A DNA stretch of 64,000 nt from Campylobacteraceae bacterium (GCA_013215945.1 JABSOM010000005.1:124001-188000); one strand, 5' to 3'. Shown: positions 42,479 to 52,174, numbered from the stretch's first letter. Numbers and translations: made by a program. Notes: generated by a model from the sequence alone, not told the origin.

Positions 42479-42562
42479 AAAACCCCGTTTCCAAGGTTTA
42501 AAGATGATAATGATGTTAAGGGGTTTATGTAGTTATTTAATAGCTTAAAACCTATCGTCGCA

Positions 42563-43345
42563 TTATTTTGACAATAGCCTTACACTTTGTTCTTGAACGA
42601 TATTGGCTTGTGATGCTATAAGTCCAGCATTTGCAATAATATTTGTTCTTGAAAAGTCTTTTACTTCATTGGAAAAATTAATTTCTTTATATTTACTGTT
42701 TTCTACTCTTACCGTATCTTCTTGAGTAATATTCTCTTTTGCAGACAATTCAATATTTTTCTCTATTCCTTTAAAATCACTAGAAGCTGTGTTTATTATC
42801 TCTTTTGCTTGTGTTAACACTTCTAGAAACTCTGCTTCTTCTAATGGAAGTTTATTTGCTTGTATATTTAAATTTTGTGTAATTTCTTTTAAGTCTACTT
42901 TATCAATTTGTAAAGAATTGTTATCAACAGACAAAGTAATCGTTTTTTCTTCGTATTGTGCGGCAAAAAGATTTTTATTGTCAAATTTACTGTTTTGTGT
43001 TTCTACTGCAAAGTCTTTTAACAAAGATTTTACTTCTAAAACATCTTCGTTGTTTAATTGTTGATCTTCACTTTTCTCAAATTTATTTTCAATTTTATCT
43101 AAGATTTTGCTTTGTTCTTCTAGGGTATTTTGTGCAATTTTAGTAATAGCTAAACCTTGATTAGATTGTTCCAAGCCAAGAGCTAAATTACTTCTATCAT
43201 GGGTTAATAGTGCTGATATACTTAAGTTATAGGAATCTTCTTCTTCGTTTTTTACTTGTGAGGAAGCATGGGTTCTGTCTAAATTTACTTGGGGATTAAG
43301 ACCTTGTAAATTATCAATATTGGGGTTTATATTATTAACATCCAT
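42563..43345 (-). CDS. Flagellin-like protein (260 aa)
   Basis: The part RSNLALGLEQSNQGLAITKI then AQNTLEEQSKILDKIENKFE recalls the flagellin N-terminal region ('sG laI...l..q..gl..a..Na.dg.s'). The C-terminus VKDFSRTNIIANAGLIASQA then NIVQEQSVRLL matches the flagellin C-terminal helix. No disulfide or signal peptide. The first 60 residues (MDVNNINPNIDNLQGLNPQV) are unlike flagellin and open as in the 83-residue gene at 25702. It could be a minor filament or filament-cap protein. AAAAGGATTTTTT precedes the ATG. Confidence 0.6.
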   Translation of the reverse strand: MDVNNINPNIDNLQGLNPQVNLDRTHASSQVKNEEEDSYNLSISALLTHDRSNLALGLEQSNQGLAITKIAQNTLEEQSKILDKIENKFEKSEDQQLNNEDVLEVKSLLKDFAVETQNSKFDNKNLFAAQYEEKTITLSVDNNSLQIDKVDLKEITQNLNIQANKLPLEEAEFLEVLTQAKEIINTASSDFKGIEKNIELSAKENITQEDTVRVENSKYKEINFSNEVKDFSRTNIIANAGLIASQANIVQEQSVRLLSK

Positions 43346-43488
43346 AAAAAATCCTTTTCTATATTAATGGATTATAAGATAAGTACTATTAAAATTGCAT
43401 AAAACTATTAAGATAGTCCTCTTTTCTTAACGCACTTTTAATGTATTTTTTTGTACAATAATGCCTATTTTATTAGGGAGAAAGTATT

Positions 43489-45183
43489 ATGAAAATGACC
43501 GGCGCGAAAATGGTTACAGAATCATTACATGAAGAAGGGGTAGACGTAGTTTTTGGTTATCCTGGAGGCGCTATTATGAACGTCTATGATGAAATTTATA
43601 AACAAGATAATTTTCAACATATCTTAACAAGACACGAACAAGCTGCAATTCATGCGGCTGAAGGTTATGCTAAGTCAACTGGTAAAGTTGGAGTTGCTAT
43701 TGTAACATCAGGTCCTGGTTTTACAAATGCAGTTACTGGTTTGGCAGATGCATATATGGATTCAATTCCTTTGGTTGTTATTTCGGGACAAGTTCCTACA
43801 ACAATAATTGGAACAGATGGTTTTCAAGAGATTGATGCTATTGGAATTTCAAGACCATGTACAAAACACAATTATTTAATTAATCATATTGATGATATTG
43901 CACGCGTTATGAAAGAAGCTTTTCATATTGCTTCAACAGGCAGACCTGGTCCTGTGCATGTTGATATTCCAAAAGATATTACTGCACAAATGGGTATTTT
44001 TGATTATTCAAAACCGGTTGATTTACCAACGTATAAACCTACCGTTAATTATAATAAACGGCAATTAAAAAAAGCAATGGAAGCTATTAGTAAAGCTAAA
44101 AAACCATTATTATATGTAGGTGGAGGGGCTGTTCTTGCTAATTGTAGTGAAGAAATAAGGGAGTTTTCAAAACTTACTAATATTCCTGCTGTTGAAACAT
44201 TAATGGCAAGAGGTGTTATGGGACATGATAATAAAATGTTTTTTGGAATGCTTGGTATGCATGGTGAATATGCTGCTAATATGGCGGCTCATGAAACTGA
44301 TTTACTTATTTCCTTGGGAGCAAGATTTGATGATAGAGTTACTGGGCGTTTAGATCAGTTTGCAAAAAAAGCAAAAGTAATTCATATTGATATTGATCCT
44401 ACTTCTATTGATAAATTAGTAGATACAAACTTTCCAATAGTGGGAGATTTAAAAGTTACTTTAAAAGGTATGCTTGAAGCAGCTGCTGAGATGAAATTTA
44501 ATGACTATTCTAATTGGAATGATTTATTATTAGAATACAGAGAAAAACAACCTTTACGCTTCATTGATTCTACTGAAACTATTAAACCTCAATGGCCAAT
44601 AGTTAGAATTGGTGAATTATTAGGAGATAAAGCTATTGTATCAACCGATGTTGGACAACATCAAATGTGGGCTGCACAATTTTATCCATTTTCACGTCCA
44701 AGACAATTTGTAACTTCTGGTGGATTGGGAACTATGGGCTTTGGTCTTCCAGCTGCAATGGGTGTGGCACGTGGTAATCCAGATAAAATTTCAATAAATA
44801 TTACAGGTGATGGTTCAATTTTAATGAACATTCAAGAGTTAATGACTTGTGTTGAAAGTAATCTTCCTGTAATTAATGTAATTTTAAATAATAATTACCT
44901 AGGAATGGTAAGACAATGGCAAACCATGTTTTATGGTAACAGATTATCTGAAACAGTATTAGATGCTCAACCTAATTTTCAAATGTTAGTAGAAGCATTT
45001 GGTGGTGTTGGTTATAAAGTTAAAACAAAAGAAGAATTTGATGCTGCATTAAAAGATGCTGTTAAACAAAAGAAAGTTGCAATGATTGAAGTTATTGTTG
45101 ATAGAAATGAAGATGTTTTACCAATGGTTCCCAATGGGCATGCTTTAAATGAAATGACACTTATAGGAGATACAGATGCATAG
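43489..45183 (+). CDS. ilvB: Acetolactate synthase large subunit
   Basis: 564 residues. The TPP enzyme core is complete: GYPGGAIMNVYDEI, catalytic Glu in TRHEQAAIHAAEGYA, the FAD domain with GMHGEYAAN, and the TPP-binding segment GDGSILMNIQELMTCVESNLP-type with NNNYLGMVRQWQ. It joins two pyruvates, or pyruvate and 2-oxobutyrate, in branched-chain amino acid synthesis. AGGGAGAAAGTATT precedes the ATG. It overlaps the small-subunit gene by 8 bases. Confidence 0.95.
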   Translation: MKMTGAKMVTESLHEEGVDVVFGYPGGAIMNVYDEIYKQDNFQHILTRHEQAAIHAAEGYAKSTGKVGVAIVTSGPGFTNAVTGLADAYMDSIPLVVISGQVPTTIIGTDGFQEIDAIGISRPCTKHNYLINHIDDIARVMKEAFHIASTGRPGPVHVDIPKDITAQMGIFDYSKPVDLPTYKPTVNYNKRQLKKAMEAISKAKKPLLYVGGGAVLANCSEEIREFSKLTNIPAVETLMARGVMGHDNKMFFGMLGMHGEYAANMAAHETDLLISLGARFDDRVTGRLDQFAKKAKVIHIDIDPTSIDKLVDTNFPIVGDLKVTLKGMLEAAAEMKFNDYSNWNDLLLEYREKQPLRFIDSTETIKPQWPIVRIGELLGDKAIVSTDVGQHQMWAAQFYPFSRPRQFVTSGGLGTMGFGLPAAMGVARGNPDKISINITGDGSILMNIQELMTCVESNLPVINVILNNNYLGMVRQWQTMFYGNRLSETVLDAQPNFQMLVEAFGGVGYKVKTKEEFDAALKDAVKQKKVAMIEVIVDRNEDVLPMVPNGHALNEMTLIGDTDA

Positions 45184-45673
45184 TGATAATCACTACTACG
45201 ACAAAGAAATCACAAGACAGGTTATTTCTGTAGTTGTTCTAAATGAAAACAATGCTTTGTCAAGAATTGTAGGTTTATTTTCAGCGCGTGGTTACAATAT
45301 TGATTCTTTGACTGTTGCACCTGTAGAAGGAAGTGATTATTCACGTATGACTATTGTTACAACAGGAGATAAAAGAGTTATCTCTCAAATTGTTAAACAA
45401 TTAAATAAACTTATTCCTATTTTAAAAGTAAACGAACATAAAGATGTAATTGAAAAAGATACAGTATTAATGAAATTTTCTATTGATAATAATTTAGCAG
45501 ATATTGACGTTATTGCAAAAACCTATCATGGTAGTATTCAAGATGTAACAGATGATGCAATTATAGTTTCAGCTACTGATTCAGCAGCAAGAATTGCTAA
45601 TTTTATTTCTGTAATGCAAAAATATAAACCCTTAGAAATCGTACGATCTGGAATTGTAGCAATTGAGAGATAA
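45176..45673 (+). CDS. ilvH: Acetolactate synthase small (regulatory) subunit
   Basis: 165 residues with the ACT domain VISVVVLNENNALSRIVGLF and SARGYNIDSLTVAPVEGSDY, then the second half ending IEKDTVLMKFSID. It binds valine and adjusts the large subunit. The start lies within the end of ilvB, so the two subunits are coupled. Confidence 0.94.
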   Translation: MHSDNHYYDKEITRQVISVVVLNENNALSRIVGLFSARGYNIDSLTVAPVEGSDYSRMTIVTTGDKRVISQIVKQLNKLIPILKVNEHKDVIEKDTVLMKFSIDNNLADIDVIAKTYHGSIQDVTDDAIIVSATDSAARIANFISVMQKYKPLEIVRSGIVAIER

Positions 45674-45682
45674 GGATTAGAA

Positions 45683-46630
45683 ATGAAATTAAATGACTTG
45701 TGTAAAAATCTGGATATTGAGTGTTCTAGTAATCAAAAAATTATAGGCCTTAATACCCTAAAAGACGCAAATGCGAAAGAAGTCACTTTTTTAGAAAACA
45801 AAAAATATCTGAAAGATTTGGAGAATACTAAAGCTGCAGCTGTTTTTATTAAAAAAGAGTTTGCATCTTTACTTCCTTTAAATACACTTGCTCTTATTTG
45901 TGAAGAACCTTATATTGAACTTGCGAGAGCAAGTAAGTATTTTTCTTCTCAGCTTGTAGATGTGGATGGAAAAGAGCCTTTAATTGGAAAAAATACAGTA
46001 ATTATGCCAGGGGCAAATCTTGGAAAAAATGTAATTATTGGTAACAATTGTACGGTTTTCCCTGGGGCGTATATTGGAGATAATGTACGTATTGGAGACA
46101 ATACTATTATTCAAGCCAATGTTGTAATATATCGTGATTGTACAGTAGGAGATGATTGTTTAATTCATTCTGGTGCTATTATAGGTGCTGATGGTTTTGG
46201 TTTTGCTAATAATAAAGGCAAATACATTAAAATATACCAAAATGGAAATGTAATGATTGGAAACGATGTTGAAATTGGTGCAAATACTACAATTGACAGA
46301 GCTGCCTTTAAATCTACTATTATCCATGATGGTGTAAGAATTGATAATTTAATTCAAATTGCGCATAATTGTATAGTAGGACCTGGCTGTATTTTAACAG
46401 CACAAATTGGTTTAGCAGGCTCAACTGTTTTAAATGAATATGTAATTATGGGTGCACAAAGTGGTACAGCTGGGCATTTAGAAATCGCACCTTTTACTAC
46501 AATATCAGCACGTGCTGGTGTTACAAAAAGTATTAAAGTAAGTAAAAAACAATGGGCTGGTTTTCCTTTAATGGAGCACAGATCGTGGTTACGTTTACAA
46601 GGCAAAATTTCTAAATTATTAAAAGGATAA
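45683..46630 (+). CDS. lpxD: UDP-3-O-acylglucosamine N-acyltransferase
   Basis: 315 residues. After the N-terminal uridine-binding domain ([13 protein letters not shown]-like) comes a left-handed beta-helix of hexapeptide repeats ([20 protein letters not shown] and onwards) with the active-site His in [12 protein letters not shown]. It adds the second hydroxyacyl chain in lipid A synthesis. TAAGGATTAGAA precedes the ATG. It is followed by ftsK after three bases. Confidence 0.94.
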   Translation: MKLNDLCKNLDIECSSNQKIIGLNTLKDANAKEVTFLENKKYLKDLENTKAAAVFIKKEFASLLPLNTLALICEEPYIELARASKYFSSQLVDVDGKEPLIGKNTVIMPGANLGKNVIIGNNCTVFPGAYIGDNVRIGDNTIIQANVVIYRDCTVGDDCLIHSGAIIGADGFGFANNKGKYIKIYQNGNVMIGNDVEIGANTTIDRAAFKSTIIHDGVRIDNLIQIAHNCIVGPGCILTAQIGLAGSTVLNEYVIMGAQSGTAGHLEIAPFTTISARAGVTKSIKVSKKQWAGFPLMEHRSWLRLQGKISKLLKG

Positions 46631-46633
46631 ACC

Positions 46634-48769
46634 ATAACTAAAAAAATACTTTCTTTAATTTCTTTATTTATAATACTGTTTTTACAATATTCAATCTTTA
46701 TCTCTGATATGCAAACCGTAGGCGTTATAGGCTCTAGTTTTGCAGACTTTTCACATAATTATTTTGGATATCTTTCTTACGCATATTTACTTTTTTTATT
46801 ATATCCCTTGTATATACTTAATTTTATTGATTATGAAAAAGAGAAACTCTTAATGAAATCCTTGATTTTAGTAATTTTTATTTTTGCAGTGTTAATCTTT
46901 CAAGCTTTAGTAATTAAAGACAATTTAAGTGGTGAAATTGGCAGTATTATTGTATTAAGTTTGAATCCCTTTATCGGAAAAGCAGGCTTATGGATTTTTA
47001 TTTTAATTTGTTTTGTCATTACTTTACTTGTATTTCTTGAAGATAAAAATATTTCATTAAAAGAAAAACTAGCAGCAGTTAAAATAAAAAAACCTTCTTT
47101 TGATTTTAAACAAATCGAAAAAATACCGCAGTCCAGTAAAAAACGTGTAAAAAGAAAAGTCGAAAAAGTCTCTGTTAAAGAAGTAGGAGATACTGCTGAG
47201 ATAATTCTTGAAGAAACACTTCTTCAAGAAGAAAAAATTCAAGAAGCAGTAATTATAGAAGAAAAAGTAAATGAAGTAGAGTCCTCTCATTCAGTAATTG
47301 TAGAAGAATTAGAAGAAAACAAAATTTTACAAGATCAAATTGAATTAGGTGAGAATATTAAACCAAAAGATTTTAAATTACCTTTAAATAAATTTTTTCA
47401 AGATGCTCCTAAAATGAAAAAATCAAAAATGGATGAAGATTTAATAGATAAAAAAATTGGTGATTTATTGGATAAACTTTCAAAGTTTAAAATTGAAGGA
47501 GATGTTGTCCGTACGTATACAGGTCCGGTTGTAACAACGTTTGAATTTAAACCAGCTGCTCATATTAAAGTATCTAAAATATTAAATTTACAAGATGATT
47601 TAGCTATGGCTTTAAAAGCTCAAACCATTAGAATTCAAGCTCCCATTCCTGGAAAAGATGTAGTTGGTATTGAAGTTCCTAATGAAGAGTCACAAATTAT
47701 ATATTTTAAAGATTTATTGGACTCAGAAATTTTTCAAAAATCAACTTCTCCTTTGACTATGATTTTAGGAAAAGATATTGTAGGTAAACCTTTTGTAACA
47801 GATCTTAAAAAACTTCCTCACTTATTAATTGCAGGAACTACAGGTTCTGGTAAATCTGTGGGAATTAATTCAATGATTTTATCTTTATTGTATAAAAACT
47901 CTCCCGATGATTTAAAACTGGTGATGATTGATCCTAAAATGCTTGAATTTACAATGTATGAAGATATTCCTCATTTATTAACGCCTATTATTACAAAACC
48001 CAGTGAAGCGGTAACTGCTTTAGCTAATATGGTGTTAGAGATGGAGAGAAGATATACTCTGATGGCTAAATCACGTACAAAAAATATTGAAAACTATAAT
48101 GAAAAGTCAAAAACAGCTGATTATGATGCTTTTCCATATATTGTTGTGATTATTGATGAGTTAGGAGATTTAATGATGACTTCTGGAAAAGAAGTTGAAA
48201 TTTCCATTGCAAGGCTTGCTCAAATGGCTAGGGCTTCTGGAATACATCTAATAGTGGCAACGCAACGACCTTCTGTTGATGTTGTAACGGGTCTTATTAA
48301 AGCCAATCTTCCAAGTAGAATTGCTTATAAAGTAGGGCAGAGAATTGATTCCAAAATCATTTTAGATGCTATGGGCGCTGAATCTTTATTAGGGCGTGGA
48401 GATATGTTATTTACTCCTCCTGGTATGTCTGGACTTGTAAGGCTTCATGCTCCTTGGTCAAAAGAAAGTGAAATTGAAGAAGTAGTTGAGTTTTTAAAAG
48501 CGCAGCGAGAAGTGCAATATGATATGAATTTTATTAAAGCAAAAGAGGGCTCAGCTATGAGCTCCAATCCATCTGATGAAAGCGCATTTGATGAATTGTA
48601 CGAAAGTGCGAAAATGATTGTGATTAATGATAAAAAAACATCTATTTCTTATATACAAAGAAAATTAAGAATTGGTTATAACCGTGCTGCTACTATTGTT
48701 GAACAATTACAATTAGCAGGAGTTTTATCTGAGCCCAATGTAAAAGGTAACAGAGAAATACTTATTTAA
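46634..48769 (+). CDS. ftsK: DNA translocase FtsK, apparent ATA start codon
   Basis: Up to 711 residues. Reading from ATA at 46634 gives XTKKILSLISLFIILFLQYS, which supplies the expected first membrane helix; the AAAGGA of a good ribosome site ends 6 bases before ATA. The first ATG (46709) has no ribosome site and cuts off that helix. Three more helices follow, then a Lys/Glu-rich linker. The motor has Walker A GTTGSGKSVG, Walker B IVVIIDELGDLMM, and a C-terminal gamma winged helix. It pumps DNA toward dif at the septum. ATA start or an ATG-to-ATA change in this strain (or a base error) are the choices. Confidence 0.9.
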   Translation: MTKKILSLISLFIILFLQYSIFISDMQTVGVIGSSFADFSHNYFGYLSYAYLLFLLYPLYILNFIDYEKEKLLMKSLILVIFIFAVLIFQALVIKDNLSGEIGSIIVLSLNPFIGKAGLWIFILICFVITLLVFLEDKNISLKEKLAAVKIKKPSFDFKQIEKIPQSSKKRVKRKVEKVSVKEVGDTAEIILEETLLQEEKIQEAVIIEEKVNEVESSHSVIVEELEENKILQDQIELGENIKPKDFKLPLNKFFQDAPKMKKSKMDEDLIDKKIGDLLDKLSKFKIEGDVVRTYTGPVVTTFEFKPAAHIKVSKILNLQDDLAMALKAQTIRIQAPIPGKDVVGIEVPNEESQIIYFKDLLDSEIFQKSTSPLTMILGKDIVGKPFVTDLKKLPHLLIAGTTGSGKSVGINSMILSLLYKNSPDDLKLVMIDPKMLEFTMYEDIPHLLTPIITKPSEAVTALANMVLEMERRYTLMAKSRTKNIENYNEKSKTADYDAFPYIVVIIDELGDLMMTSGKEVEISIARLAQMARASGIHLIVATQRPSVDVVTGLIKANLPSRIAYKVGQRIDSKIILDAMGAESLLGRGDMLFTPPGMSGLVRLHAPWSKESEIEEVVEFLKAQREVQYDMNFIKAKEGSAMSSNPSDESAFDELYESAKMIVINDKKTSISYIQRKLRIGYNRAATIVEQLQLAGVLSEPNVKGNREILI

Positions 48770-48799
48770 GTTAGATAATCTATTCTTATAGAAATACTT

Positions 48800-48846
48800 A
48801 AGATATAAATAATTACAAAGAATAGTAATTATTTTATATCTTTTTA
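48800..48846 (+). terminator. ftsK terminator
   Basis: AAGATATAAATAATTAC, eight bases, and GTAATTATTTTATATCTT pair as a stem of 17 bp with one bulged base, followed by TTTTATT. It lies 30 bases after the ftsK stop. The rest of the 48770-49071 gap is AT-rich with a TATAATT-like sequence near 48952 and no gene. Confidence 0.7.
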
Positions 48847-49071
48847 TTCAAAATGTTAGATAAAACATGATTTAGAATAAAAAACTTAATATTACTATTC
48901 TTTTATTCTCTCACTTTTATCTCTAATATATATATTCCCTTCTTTTTTAATTTTATAATTATTATTATAATTTACTAAATTATAAAATTAAGCCATACCT
49001 TATAAAATATTAATTAATTTTTAAATTTACTTTGGTAAACTTAACCTGTAACTTATTACAAGGAGTATTAG

Positions 49072-49614
49072 ATGAATACAAGTATTGTAGGTAGACATAT
49101 AGATTTAACAGATCCAATCAAAGAATATATTAATGCATCAATAGAAGCATTTGCAAAATATAATTTAGATATTATTTCAGTCAATTCGATTATTTCTCAA
49201 GAAGAGAAACATGGCAAAAAAGCATTTTCTTTTGAATTTACTTTAAATATTGCTAATTTAGATACTGTTGTTGTAAAACAAAAAGATAAAGATTTATATA
49301 CAGCTATTGATATTGCAGTTGATAGAGTATCTAAAGTCTTAAGAAGACATCATGATAAGATATCAGGTCATAGAGCAACTAAACTAAGCGAAGTTGATTC
49401 AGCTAGCAAAGAAGATGAAATTGCTAATGAATTAGAAAAATTAGAAGGTGAAATTGTTGGAGTTAGATTAAATTCTTATAAACCAATGGATATTGAAGAT
49501 GCTTTAAATGAATTAAAAGAATCTGAAGCTGCATTTAAAGTTTTTTATGACAAAGACGATAATATGAGAGTGATTTATCCAATGAAAGAAGAGTCAAAAT
49601 TTGGTTTATACTAA
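49072..49614 (+). CDS. hpf: Ribosome hibernation promoting factor, long form
   Basis: 180 residues. The N-terminal domain (SIVGRHIDLTDPIKEYINAS) is the ribosome-binding HPF fold. A linker leads to the C-terminal dimerisation domain (KPMDIEDALNELKESEAAFK then VFYDKDDNMRVIY), so this is the long form able to make 100S dimers. AAGGAGTATTAG is its ribosome site. It has its own transcript, closed by a strong terminator. Confidence 0.94.
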   Translation: MNTSIVGRHIDLTDPIKEYINASIEAFAKYNLDIISVNSIISQEEKHGKKAFSFEFTLNIANLDTVVVKQKDKDLYTAIDIAVDRVSKVLRRHHDKISGHRATKLSEVDSASKEDEIANELEKLEGEIVGVRLNSYKPMDIEDALNELKESEAAFKVFYDKDDNMRVIYPMKEESKFGLY

Positions 49615-49639
49615 ACTTTAGTAGTAAATAGTAAAATTA

Positions 49640-49672
49640 AAGGTATTAGCTTTGGCTAATACCTTTTTTTTT
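49640..49672 (+). terminator. hpf terminator
   Basis: AAGGTATTAGC, TTTG, GCTAATACCTT is a perfect 11-bp stem with a 4-nt loop and a run of nine T after it: a classic intrinsic terminator. Confidence 0.92.
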
Positions 49673-49742
49673 GTTATAATACAAAAAAATTACATATACA
49701 TGTAAAAACTTTTTGTTATTAAAAGATATTAGAAGCTTCTAT

Positions 49743-49788
49743 GTTTAAATTTCTAAGGTATTTTCTTAAATACTTTAGAAATTTAAAC
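49743..49788. promoter_or_regulatory. 21-bp near-perfect inverted repeat before der
   Basis: GTTTAAATTTCTAAGGTATTT and AAATACTTTAGAAATTTAAAC pair over 21 positions with one G-T mismatch and a 4-nt loop. It is 48 bases ahead of the der start, so it could be an mRNA leader hairpin or a second terminator. Confidence 0.55.
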
Positions 49789-49836
49789 GTACTTCTTTTT
49801 TATCACATTGTATATGTTTAAATAAATAGGATAAGA

Positions 49837-51276
49837 ATGCAAGATATAAAAGAATTAACAAAAATTGCTTTAATTGGACAACCCAATGTTGGAAAATCAT
49901 CGCTTTTTAATAGAATTGCTCAGAAGCGTATTGCTATTGTATCTGAACAATCAGGAACTACAAGAGATATAAGAAAACACAGAGTTAGTATTTTTGATAA
50001 AGAAGCTCTAATGCTTGATACTGGTGGAATTGATGAAACAGATGATGCTATTTTTTCAGTAGTAAAAAGAAAAGCAATTGAAACAGCAAAAGAGTCTGAT
50101 ATCATACTTTTTATGGTGGATGGGAAAAAACTTCCTGATGAAAAAGACAAAGAATTGTTTTATGAATTACAAAACTTGGGTAAAAAACTGGCTCTTGTAG
50201 TTAATAAAATCGATAATGATAAAGAGATGGAAAGACTTTGGGATTTTTATGAGTTCGGAATTGGTGAAGAAAATTTATTTGCTATTTCTGTTTCGCATAA
50301 CAGAGGAACAAAATCTTTAATGGATTGGATAAACAGATATTTACCTGAACCTTATGTTGAGCCTTCAGAAGAAGATGAAAACAAAGAATTAAATGAAGAT
50401 GAATTAGATGAAAACTATGATGAAAAAATCACTGATGTTAATGAAACACAAGAAGATGATAATAAATTAAGAGTGGCTATTATTGGAAGAGTGAATGTTG
50501 GTAAATCTTCTATTCTAAATGCACTTCTTGGTGAAGAGCGTTCTGTAGTATCTCCCATTGCTGGTACTACTATTGATCCTGTTGATGAAATGTATGAATA
50601 CAAAGACAAAGAGATTACTTTTGTTGATACGGCTGGATTAAGACGAAGAGGGAGTATTGAAGGTATAGAAAAATATGCTTTAATGCGAACAAAAGAGATG
50701 TTACAAGTAGCAAACTTAGCGTTATTAGTTCTTGATGCTTCTGAGCCTTTTGTTGATTTAGATGAAAAAATTGCTGGTTTGGTTGATGAGTATGGATTAG
50801 GTACTATTGTTGTTTTAAATAAATGGGATAATAATATTGAAACGTTCAAAAAAGTAGAAGAAGAAATTAGAACACGTTTTAAATTTTTATTTTATGCTCC
50901 TATTATTGCAGTATCTGCAAAAACAGGACGATCTATTGATAGATTAAAAGATAAATTAATAGAAATTTATGACAATTATTCACAAAGAATAACTACGTCT
51001 GTATTAAATGCAACAATAGAAGAAGCAGTTAGAAGACATGCTCTTCCTAGTCCTAATGGTGCGTATTTAAGAATTTATTATACTACTCAATTTGAAACGA
51101 AACCGCCAAGAATTGCGCTTATAATGAATAAACCTAATTTACTGCATTTCTCTTATAAAAGGTATTTGATTAACTTTTTACGCTCAAATATTGATTTTGA
51201 TGGAACACCTATACATTTAGTTGCTAGAAAAAAAGGTGAAAGAGACAATAACGAAGAAGAATTTTTAGAAGAATAA
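49837..51276 (+). CDS. der: Ribosome assembly GTPase Der (EngA)
   Basis: 479 residues with two GTPase domains and a C-terminal KH-like domain. First G1 is IGQPNVGKSSLF, second is IGRVNVGKSSIL; NKID and NKWD specify guanine. The linker between the two domains is very acidic (NKELNEDELDENYDEK). It is needed for 50S assembly. AAATAGGATAAGA precedes the ATG. Confidence 0.95.
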   Translation: MQDIKELTKIALIGQPNVGKSSLFNRIAQKRIAIVSEQSGTTRDIRKHRVSIFDKEALMLDTGGIDETDDAIFSVVKRKAIETAKESDIILFMVDGKKLPDEKDKELFYELQNLGKKLALVVNKIDNDKEMERLWDFYEFGIGEENLFAISVSHNRGTKSLMDWINRYLPEPYVEPSEEDENKELNEDELDENYDEKITDVNETQEDDNKLRVAIIGRVNVGKSSILNALLGEERSVVSPIAGTTIDPVDEMYEYKDKEITFVDTAGLRRRGSIEGIEKYALMRTKEMLQVANLALLVLDASEPFVDLDEKIAGLVDEYGLGTIVVLNKWDNNIETFKKVEEEIRTRFKFLFYAPIIAVSAKTGRSIDRLKDKLIEIYDNYSQRITTSVLNATIEEAVRRHALPSPNGAYLRIYYTTQFETKPPRIALIMNKPNLLHFSYKRYLINFLRSNIDFDGTPIHLVARKKGERDNNEEEFLEE

Positions 51277-51300
51277 AAAGATTATAAAAAAGGTTTAGAT

Positions 51301-51939
51301 ATGTCTAATATTTATCTTCTAAATAATCAAAAACACGAGGGAGTAATTAATCTAAAAGTTTTTAGGATTAATTACCTTCCTTTTAAAGCAGATTTCTCAC
51401 AATATAATGCTTTAATTTTTACATCTAAAAATGCCATTACTTCACTTCTTCCACATAAGGGTTTATGGGAAAGTATTGATTCTTATGCAATTGCACCTAA
51501 AACAAGTGAAATTTTATTATCCCATCATTCAAAACTAGTATTTGTTGGAAAAACGTCTCATGGTAATGATTTTGCAAAAGAACTGATTCCTTTATTAAAA
51601 GATAAAAATGTTTTATATATTTCTGCTAAAAAAACTGTTTCTAATTTAGTCTCACTTTTAACAAATGCAAAAATTAACATAAAACAACAAATCACTTATG
51701 AAACCGTATGTTCAAATGAAGATAAAATGTATATTTCAAAGAATGCTGTTATTATCTTCTCCTCTCCTTCTTGTATTGAATGTTTTTTTAAACAGTACTC
51801 TTGGGATAAATCTTATAGAGCTGTTCTTATCGGTAAAACTACAGCTTCTTATTTCCCTTCTAACTTAGATTATGCAATAAGTGCTAAACCAAATATCAAG
51901 TCTTGCATTAACTTAGCTAAAGAACTTTATAATAAATAA
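51301..51939 (+). CDS. hemD: Uroporphyrinogen-III synthase (HemD-like)
   Basis: 212 residues with the low-similarity HemD layout: LIFTSKNAITSLL near residue 40, SYAIAPKTSEILLSHH, LYISAKKTVSNLVSLL, then IIFSSPSCIECFF. HemD cyclises hydroxymethylbilane in heme synthesis. The family is poorly conserved, so the call rests on these local matches and length. AAAAAAGGTTTAGAT precedes the ATG; 24 bases follow der. Confidence 0.72.
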   Translation: MSNIYLLNNQKHEGVINLKVFRINYLPFKADFSQYNALIFTSKNAITSLLPHKGLWESIDSYAIAPKTSEILLSHHSKLVFVGKTSHGNDFAKELIPLLKDKNVLYISAKKTVSNLVSLLTNAKINIKQQITYETVCSNEDKMYISKNAVIIFSSPSCIECFFKQYSWDKSYRAVLIGKTTASYFPSNLDYAISAKPNIKSCINLAKELYNK

Positions 51940-52001
51940 GATAATTCTTTTTTATGCTCTAAATTTAAACTATAATTTAAATTTACTTTGCTACAATTAC
52001 G

Positions 52002-52174
52002 GTATCTAGGTAGCTCGGGATTTCCATTGTTGAGGGTCCGATACTGTATTTTTGCGAGTAAATGTAGATGTATGGTGTGCAGTGTTTCTTTTTGTTTACA
52101 CTCCTGAAGTACAACTCTTACATGCAGTGATTGGCTTTTATGGGCCAAATTGATGGTTAACGACTACTTGGTAC
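52002..52174 (+). ncRNA. ssrS: 6S-like RNA (SsrS) between hemD and purD
   Basis: An extended -10, TGCTACAAT (51989-51997), precedes a GC-richer region of about 170 bases with no credible frame. Its 5' end GTATCTAGGTAG pairs with CTACTTGGTAC at the 3' end (52164-52174), with one bulge, and UCG/CGA extends the stem. This closing stem around an internal bubble is the 6S form. CTTTATTTATTAAAG and TTTTTT follow. Upstream of purD is, to my recollection, a known 6S site in this phylum. 6S RNA sequesters the housekeeping RNA polymerase. Other structured RNAs are possible. Confidence 0.62.

Larger units (their letters stand above)
30310..42480. mobile_element. Integrated accessory island (boundaries approximate)
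   Basis: From the integrase at 30345 to about 42.5 kb the genes are lineage-specific membrane, defence-like and decayed genes, while core genes lie on both sides. A 15-bp imperfect direct repeat, AGGTGTGTC(G/A)ATTTT, occurs at 30350-30364 (in the end of the integrase gene) and 42454-42468 and could mark attachment sites. No tRNA gene is at either end. The island contains no conjugation, replication or phage structural genes that I recognise, so it is a degenerate or small integrative element. Right boundary is inferred. Confidence 0.5.
42121..42562. other. Noncoding gap at the right end of the island
   Basis: Apart from the split-gene start and the hairpin at 42454, no supported gene was seen. 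An ATTAAAGGAAAAAGAATTG stretch near 42185 looks like a ribosome site, but the frame after its TTG is short. Confidence 0.4.

Noticed and set aside
46354-46635. 93-codon minus-strand frame inside lpxD
   Set aside because: Shadow of the hexapeptide-repeat region of lpxD on the other strand.
51927-52148. 73-codon minus-strand reading frame between hemD and purD
   Set aside because: It covers the structured, 6S-like RNA region, has no ribosome site and an unlikely composition.
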